This document shows positions 11,026-24,984 of a DNA stretch of 64,000 nucleotides, one piece after another (position 1 is the stretch's first letter; each line of letters begins with the position of its first letter). The translations under genes were made by a program, and so were the position numbers. The notes beneath the pieces are model-generated. The model made no database searches. It was not told the DNA's origin and was given only the letters and a program-made list of their open reading frames with translations. The stretch comes from Eulemur rufifrons (lineage: Eukaryota; Chordata; Mammalia; Primates; Lemuridae): NCBI RefSeq assembly GCF_041146395.1, contig NC_090983.1:65789501-65853500 (forward strand), read 5' to 3'.

Positions 11026-12017
11026 TTATTACATGGAAACATTGATGATCCAACACAATTTGCATAACCCTCTTTTGGCATGGCTGCCTTTAAAAAAAAC
11101 AGCACTACAGCTAATACCCAAAGTACATTTGCACGGGTAAGAAAGGCAACTTTTGCTCACTTTGCTCCCATCTGCCAGAAAGTTATCCTAACGCGTGTAC
11201 AAGTATACAATGACCTCACTATGAAGGGTGCCCCCTAGAGTTGTGCAATTTATTACCTGCATGCACAGTTGTTCAAAGAGTACCCAACAAAGGGCTTCAC
11301 AAAGCACAAGTGCCCAGGCCTCTACACCAGGGAAGCTCTGTAAATAGTCCAGGGTGTGAGTGGTGGCCCAAGAGATGGGAAAAAATAAAATTTTGATAGG
11401 GAGCGTTTGGATTATACAGGTTGTAGCAGCAGCAAATGCTGTCCCATCAATGTTAACAGGCCAAAAACAGCCTCCCAAGGTGCCCACGTGGTGGGAGGTG
11501 ATGTGTCTAGAAAGGAAGAAGCCACTGCCAGGGTTGGCCTTATTCACGCCTAAACAGCTTTATATTACAGGGAGCACTGAAGAGGCCCTCTGCACAGAAA
11601 TAATTTTCCTATTTGGGGGGAATGCCTAGAATTCCAATTACTTTCTTTATGACTTAAATATTGTTAGAACTACAAAAAGCCGTTGACGTCACCTGGTTCC
11701 AATCTTCGGTTTCTTGGTCTAGAGACGTGAAATGACTCCCCCAGAGTCACAGACCAGTTGGTACTTGGCTTCGCTCTCTTCCTGAGCATCTGGAGGTGGA
11801 GAGGACCCTCGGAGAGGGGAAAAGACACCTAAAAGGGCAGGTAGAAGCGTCCAGAGACAGGGCTGCCCCCTTCACAGCCATCATAATTTCCCTTTTTCCA
11901 TGACCCCCAATCCCCAGGAAAGGTGCATGGACAGGTTAAGCTGGGAGGTGCAAGCCTGTTGATAATATTGAGAAGCATATTAAAACTTAAGGAGAAAATA
12001 TAAGTAGTATGTATTTG
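11026..12017. other. Unassigned sequence, 1 kb
   Basis: Nothing firmly recognised. The stretch at about 11680-11770 ('acgtgaaatgactcccccag', 'agtcacagaccagttggtac') faintly resembles an antisense MIR/THER-type core but is too diverged to call. Confidence 0.45.
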
Positions 12018-12990
12018 ACTTTTCATTCATTTGTTCACTAAATACATTGAACATCAGCTTATGATGGGGACTACTCACTGAGGATCTTGTGGTCCGGTGG
12101 GGTAGAGAGACATGTAAACAGATAAATTGCAGTGCACCCTGCAGCATGCTGTGTTAGATATATGAGCCTAACGCCGAGGGGACCCTGAGCAGGGAACCCC
12201 TGTTTTCCCACAGAGGCCTTGGAGAACTCTTTCCAGAGGAAGGGATATTACCGTGGTTTTGAAGCGTGAATAGGAGTTTGGCAGGCGGGAAGGGTGAGGG
12301 AAGGTTTCAGGAAGCCCGGGTGGGAGTAACAGCCTGTGTCCTGGGGCAGCGTCTGGAGATTATGATGACTTTATTTTTTTTTTATTTTTTTTTTTTTTTG
12401 AGATAGAGTCTCACTTTGTTGCCCAGGCTAGAGTGAGTGCCGTGGCGTCAGCCTAGCTCACAGCAACCTCAAACTCCTGGGCTCAAGCGATCCTCCTGCC
12501 TCAGCCTCCCGAGTAGCTGGGACTACAGGCATGCGCCACTATGCCCGGCTAATTTTTCTATATATATATTTTTAGTTGTCCATATAATTTTTTTTTTCTA
12601 TTTTTAGTAGAGACGGGGTCTCGCTCTTGCTCAGGCTGGTCTTGAACTCCTGACCTTGAGCGATCCACCCGCCTCGGCCTCCCAGAGTGCTAGGATTACA
12701 GGCGTGAGCCACCGCGCCCGGCCTATGATGACTTTAGGAGTGACAGGACCACACTGAGCTTGGTAGTGGATGGGAGGTGACCTGGGCCAAGCTAAGGAGT
12801 TGGCATTTTACCCTGTAGCCGAGACAGTCAACAGAAGCTGTTAAGCCGAGTGTGACAGGATTCCTTGTCGCAGGGGAGACCTCTGGCTTCCATGGAGGAC
12901 GAGCGGCAGAGGGAGAGAGCGGAGGTGGGGAGGCCAGGGCGGGGCTGTCGCAATACCCAGGCTGTGCTCCATCAGGGAACGGGTTTGCCA
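12018..12990 (-). repeat. L2 LINE 3' region, split by a lemur Alu
   Basis: Antisense L2 begins at 'cattcatttgttcactaaat' and proceeds through 'aggccttggagaactctttc' and 'gaataggagtttggcaggcg' up to the Alu. It resumes with 'ggagtgacaggaccacactg', 'aaggagttggcattttaccc' and 'gggctgtcgcaatacccagg'. Diverged, and it reads across the Alu without loss. Confidence 0.65.
12374..12723 (-). mobile_element. Lemur-type Alu, full length
   Basis: Antisense full dimer with 'gccgtggcgtcagcctagct', 'cacagcaacctcaaactcct', the inter-arm segment 'tatatatttttagttgtcca', 'tagagacggggtctcgctct', ending 'gtgagccaccgcgcccggcc'. The perfect 13-bp duplication 'tatgatgacttta' lies at 12361-12373 and 12724-12736. High similarity to the copy at 41570-41910 implies recent, strepsirrhine-specific insertion. 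It splits an L2. Confidence 0.93.
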
Positions 12991-14177
12991 GGACAAGCTG
13001 GGCAGGGGGGTGGAGAGCGAGCGGCTCAGCGTCAACCCCCTGCAGCCATCTGCTCGTCACTCCCAGGCTGTGCCTCCTCCCACTCCTGAGCCAATGGAGC
13101 TTCTGCCACTGACCTTTGGAACAGTGGCAAAGGCCCCCCTCCCAGTCCCACCCTGGCATTGGTCTGCATGTGGGATGTGATGTGTATGGCTTCCGCGTGT
13201 AGCAGTAAGGAGGTAAACAGGGAATGTCTCTGTCCCTTCAGGGGGAGCTGCCTCTCGTTCTGAGAAACGCAGGAGAAGCAGAGCACCTGGGTGTGGAGCA
13301 GAGAGACAGCTGGTGGAAGGGCAAGGGGTTAGCCTGGTGGTGGCTGGTACCAGGAGAACTGCAGTAAGGTGAGCCCAGGGGTGTCGCCAACTTCTATAGG
13401 GCAGGCAGAAGGCCTGTGGCCAGAGAGTCGGCTCAACTCCTGAGGCTGAGCTGATCCATTGGATCCTCAGCCTTGGGCTACTGTAGCCTTAGCCTTAACC
13501 AGCTGAGGACATTTTCTAGCTGAGGATTTAAGGAGAGTTCCATGTTTGGTAGCCCCCAGCTCAGCACAACGCCAGTTTGGTAAACGATTCTCAGATGAAT
13601 CAAACTCCAGTGATGAACCTACTACGAGTCTTCACTAACAAGCATATACACCTGTGTATAAGTCCCACGGCTTGTAGCAACACATTTTTTGTTTTTTAAA
13701 GCTGTATATTATTATCAGGAGAGGTTAATTTGGGAGGAGGAGCAGCAAAGGGGGCGGGGCTGGAACCAAGAGAGGCAGGAACAGCAGGATGGTGGCCGTG
13801 GGTGTCAACATCTGCTACAGTGAGTGTAGCAGCTCCCCTGCCGTGAAAAAAGACAGGACCAGAGGCAGGGAGAGAGGGAGGCTGCACTGAGCGGGGCCTC
13901 CAAGGCCCCTGTATGATACAAACGCGGGAAAGGTGTTTAACTTTCAGTTGCCTGACAGGGAAAACTGAGTGTCCTGGGGAAAGGTGGTGGTGGCAGGGGA
14001 CGCTTGAGGGGCTTGTCCACGTGGATATTTTAAATAACTTCTATGGCCATACCGGTGCACCTGGTTACTGGGGGCAAAAGGTGAAGGGGCAGGAGAAGAC
14101 CTGGGGCAAGTGCCACAGTGGGACTTACCAAGACACATTCCTGGCTTAACAGATTGCTGGGGTGTCCAGGCCGAGAA
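12991..14177. other. Unassigned GC-richer sequence, 1.2 kb
   Basis: Richer in G and C than the window average, with overlapping open frames on both strands that reflect few stop codons rather than coding. No exon or repeat family recognised. Confidence 0.5.
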
Positions 14178-14345
14178 AAGAGGAAATAATAATAGTTTCT
14201 AAGCTCTTTACACTTATGTAAGACATCTAATCCTCACCACAATTCCTTGAGGTAGATACATGTATTATCCCTATTTTACAAATGAGGAAAATCGAAGAGT
14301 ACACTGGATCCCAAAGTTAATAGAAGGAAAACACTAGGTAAAATA
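14178..14345 (-). repeat. MIR-like SINE fragment
   Basis: Antisense MIR: 'ctaatcctcaccacaattcc', 'ttgaggtagatacatgtatt', 'atccctattttacaaatgag'. The 5' part of the element is lost. Confidence 0.75.
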
Positions 14346-15689
14346 TAAAAAGCATCGTACTGTCTTATAGGAATTCAAAAAAAACAATAGCCACCCTGTT
14401 ACAACCAGCTCTTATTGCCAAGGTCTCCAACAGCTGTGACTTACACCAAAATCTTGTTTTGTAATTGACGGATTTGAAGGTGGGAGATTAAAGCAGAATA
14501 TGTGAGAAATTGCTTTAAAATTTTATAAGTAAATCAATGAGAACTGAAAGCAGAGTTCTCTGTCACTGTGTTAACCAACGCTGGGATCTAGCAAATATAG
14601 GCGAGTTGCTTGCTCCAGAAAATTCTCCCTCCTGGAAGAGGAGAGTGTGAACCGCCTAGCAGCTTGCTCATCAAGACGCCCCTCAAGACCATACCTCATG
14701 GAGCCCACCGTGCCAAGCTGTTATGTCAGAACTTGGCCTCATTCTAACCAGTTTCTCACCTTGCAACACCTGCCTGAAAGTCACTCAGCCCCGATCCTAA
14801 AACCCTAAAAACATCCTGCCCTACTTTCTCATGTTGAGGCACTATTGACACTTTGTCAAGGTGAAGTTCTCCCTTAGCTTTGCTTGATCAACGAGTTTCT
14901 CTAGTGGTTTTTGGGGGAGTCAACAGTTGACACTAAGCACATATTTAACTGTGTAGCTCTGGTAACATTGTGACCTTACTGGTAATGCGACCAAGTGTTA
15001 GAGTAGTATTAGGAGTGAAAACCACATGCATTTGGATCCTTCCTGTTGCAGTGATGTTTGTGCCAAAACCAGGGCTAGAGACTTATGAACTAGGGAGCTG
15101 AGGGGCACTGCTTCTCCACGGGAGAACACGGTCATTTCAGTAATTGACTCAGGGACCTACAAGCGCTCACCTGCCCACGCAGCCCCTTGACTTCCCGCCT
15201 TCCCCACGTTGCCATGAAGTGTGTCCTGAGACCCTGCCGATTTGGCCATGCAGATTGGACCACACGGAGATAGGGTTCCGACAAAGGCAGCTCAGCTTTA
15301 GATGTTATAAGTAAGGGCAGCAGAAGCTTTTAGCTGGGCGGATACAAGAAACCGACCAATAGGGGATGCCCAATCAGGGGTGCTATTAGAGAATGCTCAT
15401 TAACTCACCTAATCTCATTCCCTGGGGCGGGGGAGAGGGCAGTAGGAAAAATTACAATAGAAACCAAGAGAAGTAAAGAGAGGCAGCAGTAGAAATAATT
15501 GGAGAGCTGAGAGGGAATCTGAGTCATGACAGAGCAGAGTCACTAGATTAGGGAACAACAGATGCTCAGCTCTGACAGGACCACAAATGTCAGAGTCACA
15601 GAGCGACTGGCGTATCCTGAAAGCTGCAAGTCCTGTTCCAGGGCTCCACGTGGCCTGTGGCGTTGCTAAGGATCTGTCGTACTAATGAT
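14346..15689. other. Unassigned sequence with LTR-like character
   Basis: No family is recognised with confidence. The part at about 14640-14945, ending 'ggtttttgggggagtcaaca', resembles the end of an ERV1-type LTR. At 15354-15376 there are two CCAAT boxes 13 nt apart ('gaccaatagg' and 'gcccaatcag'). Both could come from an old LTR. Confidence 0.3.
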
Positions 15690-16424
15690 AAAATAATAAG
15701 CAACATAGGTAATTTTATGTTGACGTACAATTTAACACAATAGGCACAGATCTTAAATGTTCAGTTCTATGAATTTTGAATATGTGTGTACACCATGTAA
15801 CCACCAACCAAAACACAATAGAACATTTCCATGACCTCAGAAAGTTCTCGTGCTCCTTCACAACCTTTCTCGCACCGTAATGTGCCTGTGTGTGCACGTC
15901 ACATAGGGTCCTTTTTCGTGCCTAGCTTCTTGCACTCAGCTTGATGATTTAGAGAGTCACTGATGTTGCAAGTATCAATAGTTGGTTTCTTTTTATGGCT
16001 AATTAGTATTCCATTCTAAGGATGTGCTACTGTTTGTTTTTCTTTTCTCATGTTGATGTTCAAGAATAAGGCTGCTACGAACATTCATATACAAGCGTTT
16101 TTGAGGATATATGTTTTTATTTTCTTGGATAAATAACAAGAAGTGTAATTTCTGGGTCATAGGGTTAGTGCATCTTTAAATGTATGAAATTGCCAGGCTG
16201 CTTTTCAAAGCGATTGCACCACTTCATACGCCCACCAGCCACATAGGAGAGTTCTAGCTATTCTGCATCATCACCAGCAGTTAGTGCTTTTTAGACTTTA
16301 GTCTATTGAGTGTGAAATATCATCTCACTGTTGCTTCCATGCATTTCCCTGAGGAATAATGATGTTGAGCACCTTTTCATGTCCATTGTCCATTCATCTA
16401 TCTTTTTTTGTCCAAGTTTTGGGC
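15690..16424 (-). repeat. L1M-type LINE 3' end, first part
   Basis: Antisense L1M 3' UTR and ORF2 end: 'cagttctatgaattttgaat', 'tttttatggctaattagtat', 'cttttcaaagcgattgcacc', 'gatgttgagcaccttttcat'. A lemur-type Alu interrupts it and it resumes at 16727. Confidence 0.8.
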
Positions 16425-16427
16425 CCC

Positions 16428-16722
16428 CCCTTTTTTTTTTTGGAGACAGAGTCTCACTCTGTTGCCCTCAGTAGAGGTGCCATGGCGTCGGCTTAGCTCA
16501 CAGCAACCTCAAACTCCTGGGCTCAAGTGATCCTCCTGCCTCGGCCTCCCGAGTAGCTGGGATTACAGGTGCATACCATAACGCCCAGCTAATTTTTCTA
16601 TTTTTAGTAGAGAAAGGGTCTCGCTCATGCTGAAGCTGGTCTCAAACTCCTGAGCTCAAGCGATCCTCCTGCCTTGGTGGCCTCCTAGAGTGCTAGGATT
16701 ACAGGTGTGAGCCACTGGGCCC
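16428..16722 (-). mobile_element. Lemur-type Alu
   Basis: Antisense dimer with 'gtgccatggcgtcggcttag', 'ctcacagcaacctcaaactc' and 'agtgctaggattacaggtgt'. It lacks the TATATA-containing inter-arm segment of the other lemur copies ('gctaatttttctatttttag' is direct), so it belongs to an older or different subtype. 'gggccc' occurs on both sides, consistent with a short duplication. Confidence 0.85.
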
Positions 16723-16726
16723 ATTT

Positions 16727-16890
16727 TTTAAATTGGGTGGTTCATCTTTTAATTGTTGATTTGTAACAATTCTTTATATATTCTGGATATAGATCCTTAT
16801 TCAGATAAATATGTTATAAATATTTTTCAAGTTTATGATGTGTTTGTTGTCTTGGTGGTGTTTTTGATGAAAGAGCTAACATTGTTTTGG
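16727..16890 (-). repeat. L1M-type LINE, continuation
   Basis: Continues the antisense L1 from before the Alu: 'caattctttatatattctgg', 'atatagatccttattcagat', then 'tttgatgaaagagctaac'. Confidence 0.75.
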
Positions 16891-16892
16891 GG

Positions 16893-17065
16893 ACCAGCAT
16901 TATTTCATTTAATCTCAAATAATTTTATAAGTTAGATATTAATCTTCCCATTTTATGAATGACAAAATGAAGGCTGAGCAAGGCTACCTGGTCTGCACAC
17001 TGTTCAGGGATAGGAGTGCCAGTATTTGGATCAGTCAGCTTGACTTCAGAGCCCGAGTTTTTAGC
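16893..17065 (-). repeat. MIR SINE
   Basis: Antisense MIR: 'tttcatttaatctcaaataa', 'cttcccattttatgaatgac', 'aaaatgaaggctgagcaagg', ending near 'gacttcagagcccgag'. Confidence 0.75.
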
Positions 17066-18395
17066 CTGAAGTTTTCTTTGTTAATCATAAACCCTCATCA
17101 TTGGAATCAGGGCATCTAAGCCATTTTTCCTGACAACCTGAAAGAGCCTCACGCAGGCAGCTGGGAGCTCCCTCCCTGGGTAATGCAGGGATGCTTCTGT
17201 AAACCTGAAATCTGTGCTTTACCCACTTTGATGGCAAACAGCTGCTGGGAATGAGTTCTTACCACGAGCCCAGGGTGCTTTACTCCATCAATTGTTCTGA
17301 AAGGCATGAAGTTCGTTATGAACATTCTGACCAGCTACAGAATTATTGGTGCCATAAAACTGCTCTGAAGTGAGGTTATAGAATTCAGAGAATATAGGTT
17401 TTCTTCTGGGGGTTTCATTCAGATTTGAGGGTTGACTTATCCTTTTCTTAATTCTCCCATTATTTCCTTCTAACAATCACCTCATCCTATCAGATAGGGC
17501 CCTCTGACTGGTGCTAACCAGTCTCTGCCACTTTGGGTGGTGCTATCGTCTGGGTAGTACATCATCACTGCTAAATATTCATGTTCGTTGGGCTTTTAAG
17601 AATCTCCCATGTCCAGTAAAACATTATCATCTGACCTTGCCTTTCACAGTTCTTCGCTGCAACTCAGTAATTTATAAAGCCTCACAGCAGCAACACTTGA
17701 ATGTGCATGAAGGCAACAAAGAATCCTGAGCATTATGAAGTGCTACACGGGGTAGAAGAGTCAAGAAGAGCTATAGAACTTGAGGGTACAAAGCCTGAGT
17801 ACCAGGCAGAACATAACTCTGCAACAAAGGGAGGTAACAGGGCTTTCCTAAAATTAAAGTAAAGACAGAAATCATGGGTAGAAGGCCCTGCCCAGCAGGA
17901 GGTCTGCAAAAGAAGGGGCCCCTTGGGCTAAGGAAGTTGTTCAATGTGCAGATGACAAAGGCAAGGGGCGGTCTCTGGAAATGTTCACAGGAGTGCTCCA
18001 GAATTTGACCCGACACCCGGGCCCTGTGAGCTTTGTGCCCTGGGCTCCTAATGAGCAGTATAGAGACAAGGAGATTGAGCTGGTCTCACTCCACATGATT
18101 CAGTGTTTATCTTGGCTTGATTGGTCCCAAAGTACTCATTTTACAAAGACATGTGATGCCTTGCTCCACTATTTCCTCAAATTCAAGTTCCTTTTCACTC
18201 ACCCTTAAATGCCAAAATTGGGAACCATAAAAGTCTAACTCTTTTTGGCCATCTGGGCTTCTGCTGGCATTAAAATTCCATGAAACAGACAGACAAAAAC
18301 ATCCTCAAATTTTTTTTTTTCCTGGTATAGGGTGAGTATCAAAGCATTTCATGGGCAAGTGATCAAGTTCTAGTTCAAGAGCAAAGGTTAAATGT
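17066..18395. other. Unassigned sequence, 1.3 kb
   Basis: No repeat, RNA gene or exon recognised. Confidence 0.5.
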
Positions 18396-18625
18396 GAGGC
18401 ACAGCAAAAAGAACATGTATGTGGCAGGCTTACTTACCAGCAGTGTGACTTTGGGTAAATTATTTAACCTTTCTGAGCCTCAGTTTCCTGGGGATGCTAA
18501 TAGTGCCTACCTCATAGATTCACTGTGAAAACTTCATCTGTAAAGTAGGACTTGCCTCCTCTTTGGATCAAAGGAGAAAACATATGTGCAGATGTTTTGT
18601 AAGCTTTGTAGTAGCTGTTATTGTG
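18396..18625 (+). repeat. MIR SINE
   Basis: Sense MIR: 'cagcagtgtgactttgggta', 'aattatttaacctttctgag', 'cctcagtttcctggggatgc', 'agtgcctacctcatagattc'. One of the better-kept MIRs in the window. Confidence 0.85.
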
Positions 18626-20151
18626 AAACAAGACATTATATTTTCATCAGATATGAGTCAGTCACTCCTCTGTATTCCAGACATTCCGTAATGCTTTTTC
18701 AAAGTCAAAACCCACATGGATGACAAGTTATCTGTGGGTCCCCAAACCTCCATTTGGAGGGGACTGGAAAATACAGCAGCAAGGTTAAGAGAGCTTTCAG
18801 AGTTAGCAGCAAAGAGAAAGACAGAGTTTTCATGGGAGGGAGAAAAAACTTCCTAAATATTAATACTCTTCCAGACTAAAGGACATTTCAAGGACTATCT
18901 TCAAAATTCAGCTTGGAAAGGTATGGGATTATAAAAATGAATTGTGTGTACTTGACAGTGCTGTGGAATCTCAGAGACCCAGAGGTCCTCTGCTATTGAA
19001 GAATCAGCTGTAAATTATTTGTTTTGAAATTATGCTCTTAATTCTTGACCACAATAGGATGCTAAATGGAAGTTTCTGCTAGGTACCAAGTTACAACCGA
19101 TGGGACAGTCCAAAGTCAGGCTCTGGAGCACCATACGCAGAATGAAGCAGCTCCCCGACTTTTGAGCTGTGTGTGCGCGTGCTCGTGTGGGGGTCACGGG
19201 GGGACACCACAGACTGATGTGGGTGTGGACTTGAGGGAGGAATGCCTCCCGTACTTCCTGGGAGTTGTGCCAGATTCCCAGTGACGGGAATCACCAAAAA
19301 ACTCACAAAAGCCCCCACAAAAGAAAAAGTCAGTTGTGATCAAGCCATTGGCAAGAAACTCGGGAAATTCTCTGACCCCTTTCCCCAGCTCTTGCCCACT
19401 AAAGTGGCTGAGTGTGCTTAAGGGAGGGGGATAAGGAACACGTTGACAGTCCCCATGTTCTACTGCAGATTTCCCAGCAGCAGCCCTGAGTCCCTCAGGA
19501 TTTTGGTTTTCACGTTGGACCGGGCATTCCAATGGCTGAACAGAGACTGTATGTGTGAGCAGGGACCATAAAACACTTACTTCCCGAGGACCTGAGAGCG
19601 AACAGACCCTTCCTGAATTTTCTGGCAATACCACCTCTCTAGGAGTCATTAGGAAATGTGTGGGAGTGTGTTTTGATTGTCACCATGCCTGGTGGGGAGG
19701 ATGCTTCTGGCACTTAGAGGACAAGGGCCTGAGATGCCCAATGTCCTAGTAAGCCAAGAACTAGCCTGCTTCAAATGCAAACAGTGCCCCATTGAGACAT
19801 CCACTCACACTTACCCCTTCCCCGAACAAATTTTCGAAAGACAGTGGGAGACAAAAATAGAAATATCTTTGATTATGTCACGCTTCATGCTTATTCATTA
19901 CATCCATTCCACCGGGGTTGAAAGTGTTTTGCAGTGACTTGAGAGCTCTTCCCCACAGCTGCTCAACTGTGTCCTGGCTGATGGATGCATTAGAGCCAGA
20001 AGCAGGCTGTGAAGCGTGTACGGTGCAGAAGGTGCACTGACTGTGGGTGCTGCAGAAGCCTGGATCCCCCAGGGCCCTGGCCCAGGTTAAACTTGCTGTG
20101 GTGGCTGAAGATGGGGATCGGCCCCAGGTTAAAGAAAGCATGACCGGTGCT
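18626..20151. other. Unassigned sequence, 1.5 kb
   Basis: Nothing recognised. Open frames at 19066-19649 lie on both strands over the same bases and have no recognisable product. A short TG/CG-rich stretch lies at 19168-19190. Confidence 0.5.
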
Positions 20152-20630
20152 GGTGTGGGAGGCTGAACGATGTCTACGTCCTAATCCCTGACACCTGTGA
20201 CTATGTTAGCTTACATGCCAAAAGGGACTTTGCTGTTGTCATGGATTTAAGATTTTGAGATGGAAAGATTATCCAAATTTTTCAGGTGGGCCAGATGTAT
20301 TCACAAGAGTCCTTATAAGAGTGAGGCAAGAAGGTCAAAGTCAGAAGGAGGAGATGTGAGGACAGAAGCAGGACTTGGAGTGATACGTTCTGAAGATGGG
20401 GGGATGCACGTGGCCTCTGGAAGCTGCGAAAGGCAAGAAAATGGATCCTCCTCTAGAGCTTCCAGAAAGAAACACACACCTGTCGACACCTTGATTTTAG
20501 CCTGTAAGACCCGTTTTAGATGTCCGATTTCCAGAACTGTAAGATATTCAATATGTGTGTGTGTGTGTGTGTGTACTTAAGCCATTAAGTTTGTGGTAAT
20601 TTGTTACTGCAACAACAGGAAAATAACACA
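20152..20630 (+). mobile_element. MLT1-like solo LTR (ERVL-MaLR)
   Basis: MLT1-type wording in order: 'gtgggaggctgaacgatgtc', 'gagtccttataagagtgagg', 'ggcctctggaagctgcgaaa', 'cacctgtcgacaccttgatt', 'gccattaagtttgtggtaat', ending 'aaaataacaca'. Contains a TG microsatellite near its 3' end. No retroviral genes are attached. Confidence 0.8.
20554..20573. repeat. (TG)n microsatellite
   Basis: About 10 TG units inside the 3' part of the MLT1-like LTR, at the place where the consensus has an A/T-rich 'aataaatttctgttg'. Confidence 0.9.
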
Positions 20631-20652
20631 CCTGGTTTAAAGTATAAGAGAA

Positions 20653-20785
20653 GTAGCTGGGTGCAGTGACATGTGCCTGTAGCCCCAGCTACTTGGGAGG
20701 CTGAGGCAGGAGGATCCCTTGAACCCAGGAGTTTGAGATCAGCCTGGGCAACATAGGGAGACTCCATCTCTAATAAATAAATAAA
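20653..20785 (+). repeat. FLAM-like Alu monomer
   Basis: Sense single arm: 'agctgggtgcagtgacatgt', 'gccccagctacttgggaggc', 'gatcagcctgggcaacatag', with tail 'aataaataaataaa'. Confidence 0.8.
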
Positions 20786-22649
20786 GTGTAACAGATGCCT
20801 TAGTACTCAAAGACTCTGGTATTTCTTAGATCTTTACCTGAAGAGTCTCCAAGCTGCAACACGCCCCTTCCCACCCTTTCTGAAGATTCCAAGGAGATAG
20901 GGATGCAGTCCTGGCACAGTCTTCCTCTAGACCTCATCAACAATTTGCAACCACAGCACATTGCTATTGATATAAATGCATGTGCATGCAGGACAAGAAT
21001 CCAAATTAAGTAAAAAGAATTTCTATATTATCTAAATTTCCCCTTTCCGTCTACATGGATACTTGAGTATTACTCCATAACGTCAAGGATAGCCACTGCT
21101 TGCTTTCAAGGGCTTCTCTTACCCTACAAATTCCTAGATTAAATCCAATGCACTCTTAGATCTTGCAGAAGTGTCAATTAGCAAAGTAAAATAAAAATTA
21201 GAGAAAATTAAGTGGACATTGTTGGGAAAACAAACAAACCCTCCTCCACTTGGCAGACTTGAGCATTTAATGTGGCAATAACTGCACATCCTTTTCAACA
21301 CTTGACGACATGCGCAGAAATGCATTCTACCACAACCAGCTTGACTTTTCCCTCTTTCTTCAGACCACAGATAAATATTTATTATAGCTACGAATAGAAA
21401 AAAGCCAGACTTTTGGTTTATTTGACAGGAGAGCTTAGTATTGGATACTTAAATCATTAAGGAGAAAAGCCAGCCTAACTCAGTGTAAAGCTAGAGATTA
21501 AGTAGGAGTCAACGTGAATTCTCCCTAGCCTGTCTTCTCCTCCCCTCCATAGGAAAAATGGCAACTCGCTCAGTATTAGACATCATGAACTCTGAGTCCG
21601 GATGCCCTGGGAAGGTCTGTTTTCTCTCAGGAATACTCAGTTTGGCACAGGGAAAATGAAAACAAGTTTTAAAAATATCATTCCTGGGTAGTCATTTTCT
21701 CTGGAGACTTAAAAAAAAAAAAAAAAAAAAAGACATTGATGTTGAATAAAAAGCTTTCTCAGCAACCTCACTTTGAATGTCAAATAAAAATGCACAGAAT
21801 GGGCTCCCTTGGCAGCTCGTGTCTACCTTTAGGCAGCTGCCTAAAAACAAAATTTTCAGAAGATAACATGTTACCTTTTGTTAGCTGGAAAATTGGGAAG
21901 GAGAAATTTATATGTGTGTTGCACAGGAAACAGTAAAGCACAGAGTTAATATTGCACACGTGGATCCTAATTTTGCTAAAAGCTGACAAATGCGAGAAAA
22001 ATAACTAATTTGTATTGCTTAGCGCCCTTCTCAAAGCTTTGCCAATGTTAGGGAGTGTTGTGTGAGTACCCAGTATAAACTCATTACTCGGTAGAACAGG
22101 CCTATGGGCTGCATCCGATGACAGGCCAGTGGTGGAGTGTGTGACTAGCAGGTTAGGTTCAGGACACAGAATGCATCCAGCATCTGTCCAGCACTGGAAG
22201 GTTCTCTGGCTTTCCCTGAAGACCATGGCATCTGACCCACGGTCCTCCTTTCCATCCCATGACCCGCTTTATCCTGGGTGACCTTTCACCCACCTTGCCC
22301 TCTGATCTCACTCCACATGGCCACCTACCTCCATGGCCACAGCCCAGAGCCTGTCCTCAGGAGGCTCTGCCCACACCCTCGCTAACCTCCTCCCAAACAC
22401 CAGGGCAGCTCTCGGACCCCACAGAGGCCTCTTTCTTCCCATTTTCCCATCTGTGATCTTAGCTAAGCCAGATCATGTAGTTACTCAAAAACGAGGGCTA
22501 GATTAGATGCCCTAGATGCTGAAAAAATTAGGGTGCCCTCATCCTTGGATGAAATTCAAAAAGTATAAGAAAGTCCAATTTCTGATTTAGTTCTCATGGT
22601 GACTACTTTAGTGTTTTTTTAGAAAGAGGGCAAAAGGGGGGGCGAATAT
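20786..22649. other. Unassigned sequence, 1.9 kb
   Basis: Nothing recognised except a run of 21 A at 21711-21731 that is not obviously the tail of a SINE. A C-rich stretch lies at 22240-22445. Confidence 0.5.
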
Positions 22650-24424
<1,775 letters not shown>

Positions 24425-24984
24425 TTCTTTTGTATTTTAAAAACATATTTTTTTTATAATTATGGAAATGATATAGCCACATAACCATTCAACCAAAGTT
24501 AAAAATAAAAGTCACACCCTCCATAAACCCACAATGATACCTCTGCCCAAAAGTAAATACCATTATCTTACTGTTAAATATTTGGTAGCTATCCTCCCAG
24601 CTTACACACACACACACACACACACACACACTCCCCCATCTAATCATATATGTGCCCACAAAATTTTATTGTATTTTTCCAAAACAATAATTATATATTT
24701 TTGTATAATTTATCTTTCTCTCAATAGTGATTATGAATACATTTATGTATTAGTGCATGTATTATAAATATACTATCTTCAAGTATCTACATTCAATGTT
24801 GCATAGATTGAATATATCATACTTATTGAAATCTTTTTAAAAAAAATCGCAAAAGTAGCATACACTTACTAAAAGTAATCCAAATACACAGACTTATAAA
24901 AAGTGAAAGATTCTTCCCTTCTTATGCTCCCACTCCCATTCTCCAAGGAGTAACTATTATTAATAGCTTACTGGGAATCTTTAC
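24425..24984 (-). repeat. Probable antisense L1M 3' UTR pieces
   Basis: AT-rich DNA resembling L1M 3' UTR in antisense, such as 'acttataaaaagtgaaagat' and 'ccattctccaaggagtaact'. It precedes clearer L1 sequence in the same orientation. Contains a CA microsatellite at 24604-24631. Subfamily is not resolvable. Confidence 0.45.
24604..24631. repeat. (CA)n microsatellite
   Basis: An uninterrupted run of about 14 AC units. Confidence 0.97.

Noticed and set aside
14640..14945. Definite ERV1 LTR
   Set aside because: Only a general resemblance at the 3' end; no matching family or duplication could be confirmed by eye.
19194..19649. 151-codon minus-strand frame
   Set aside because: Overlapped by frames on the other strand, no known family, and no splice or promoter context.
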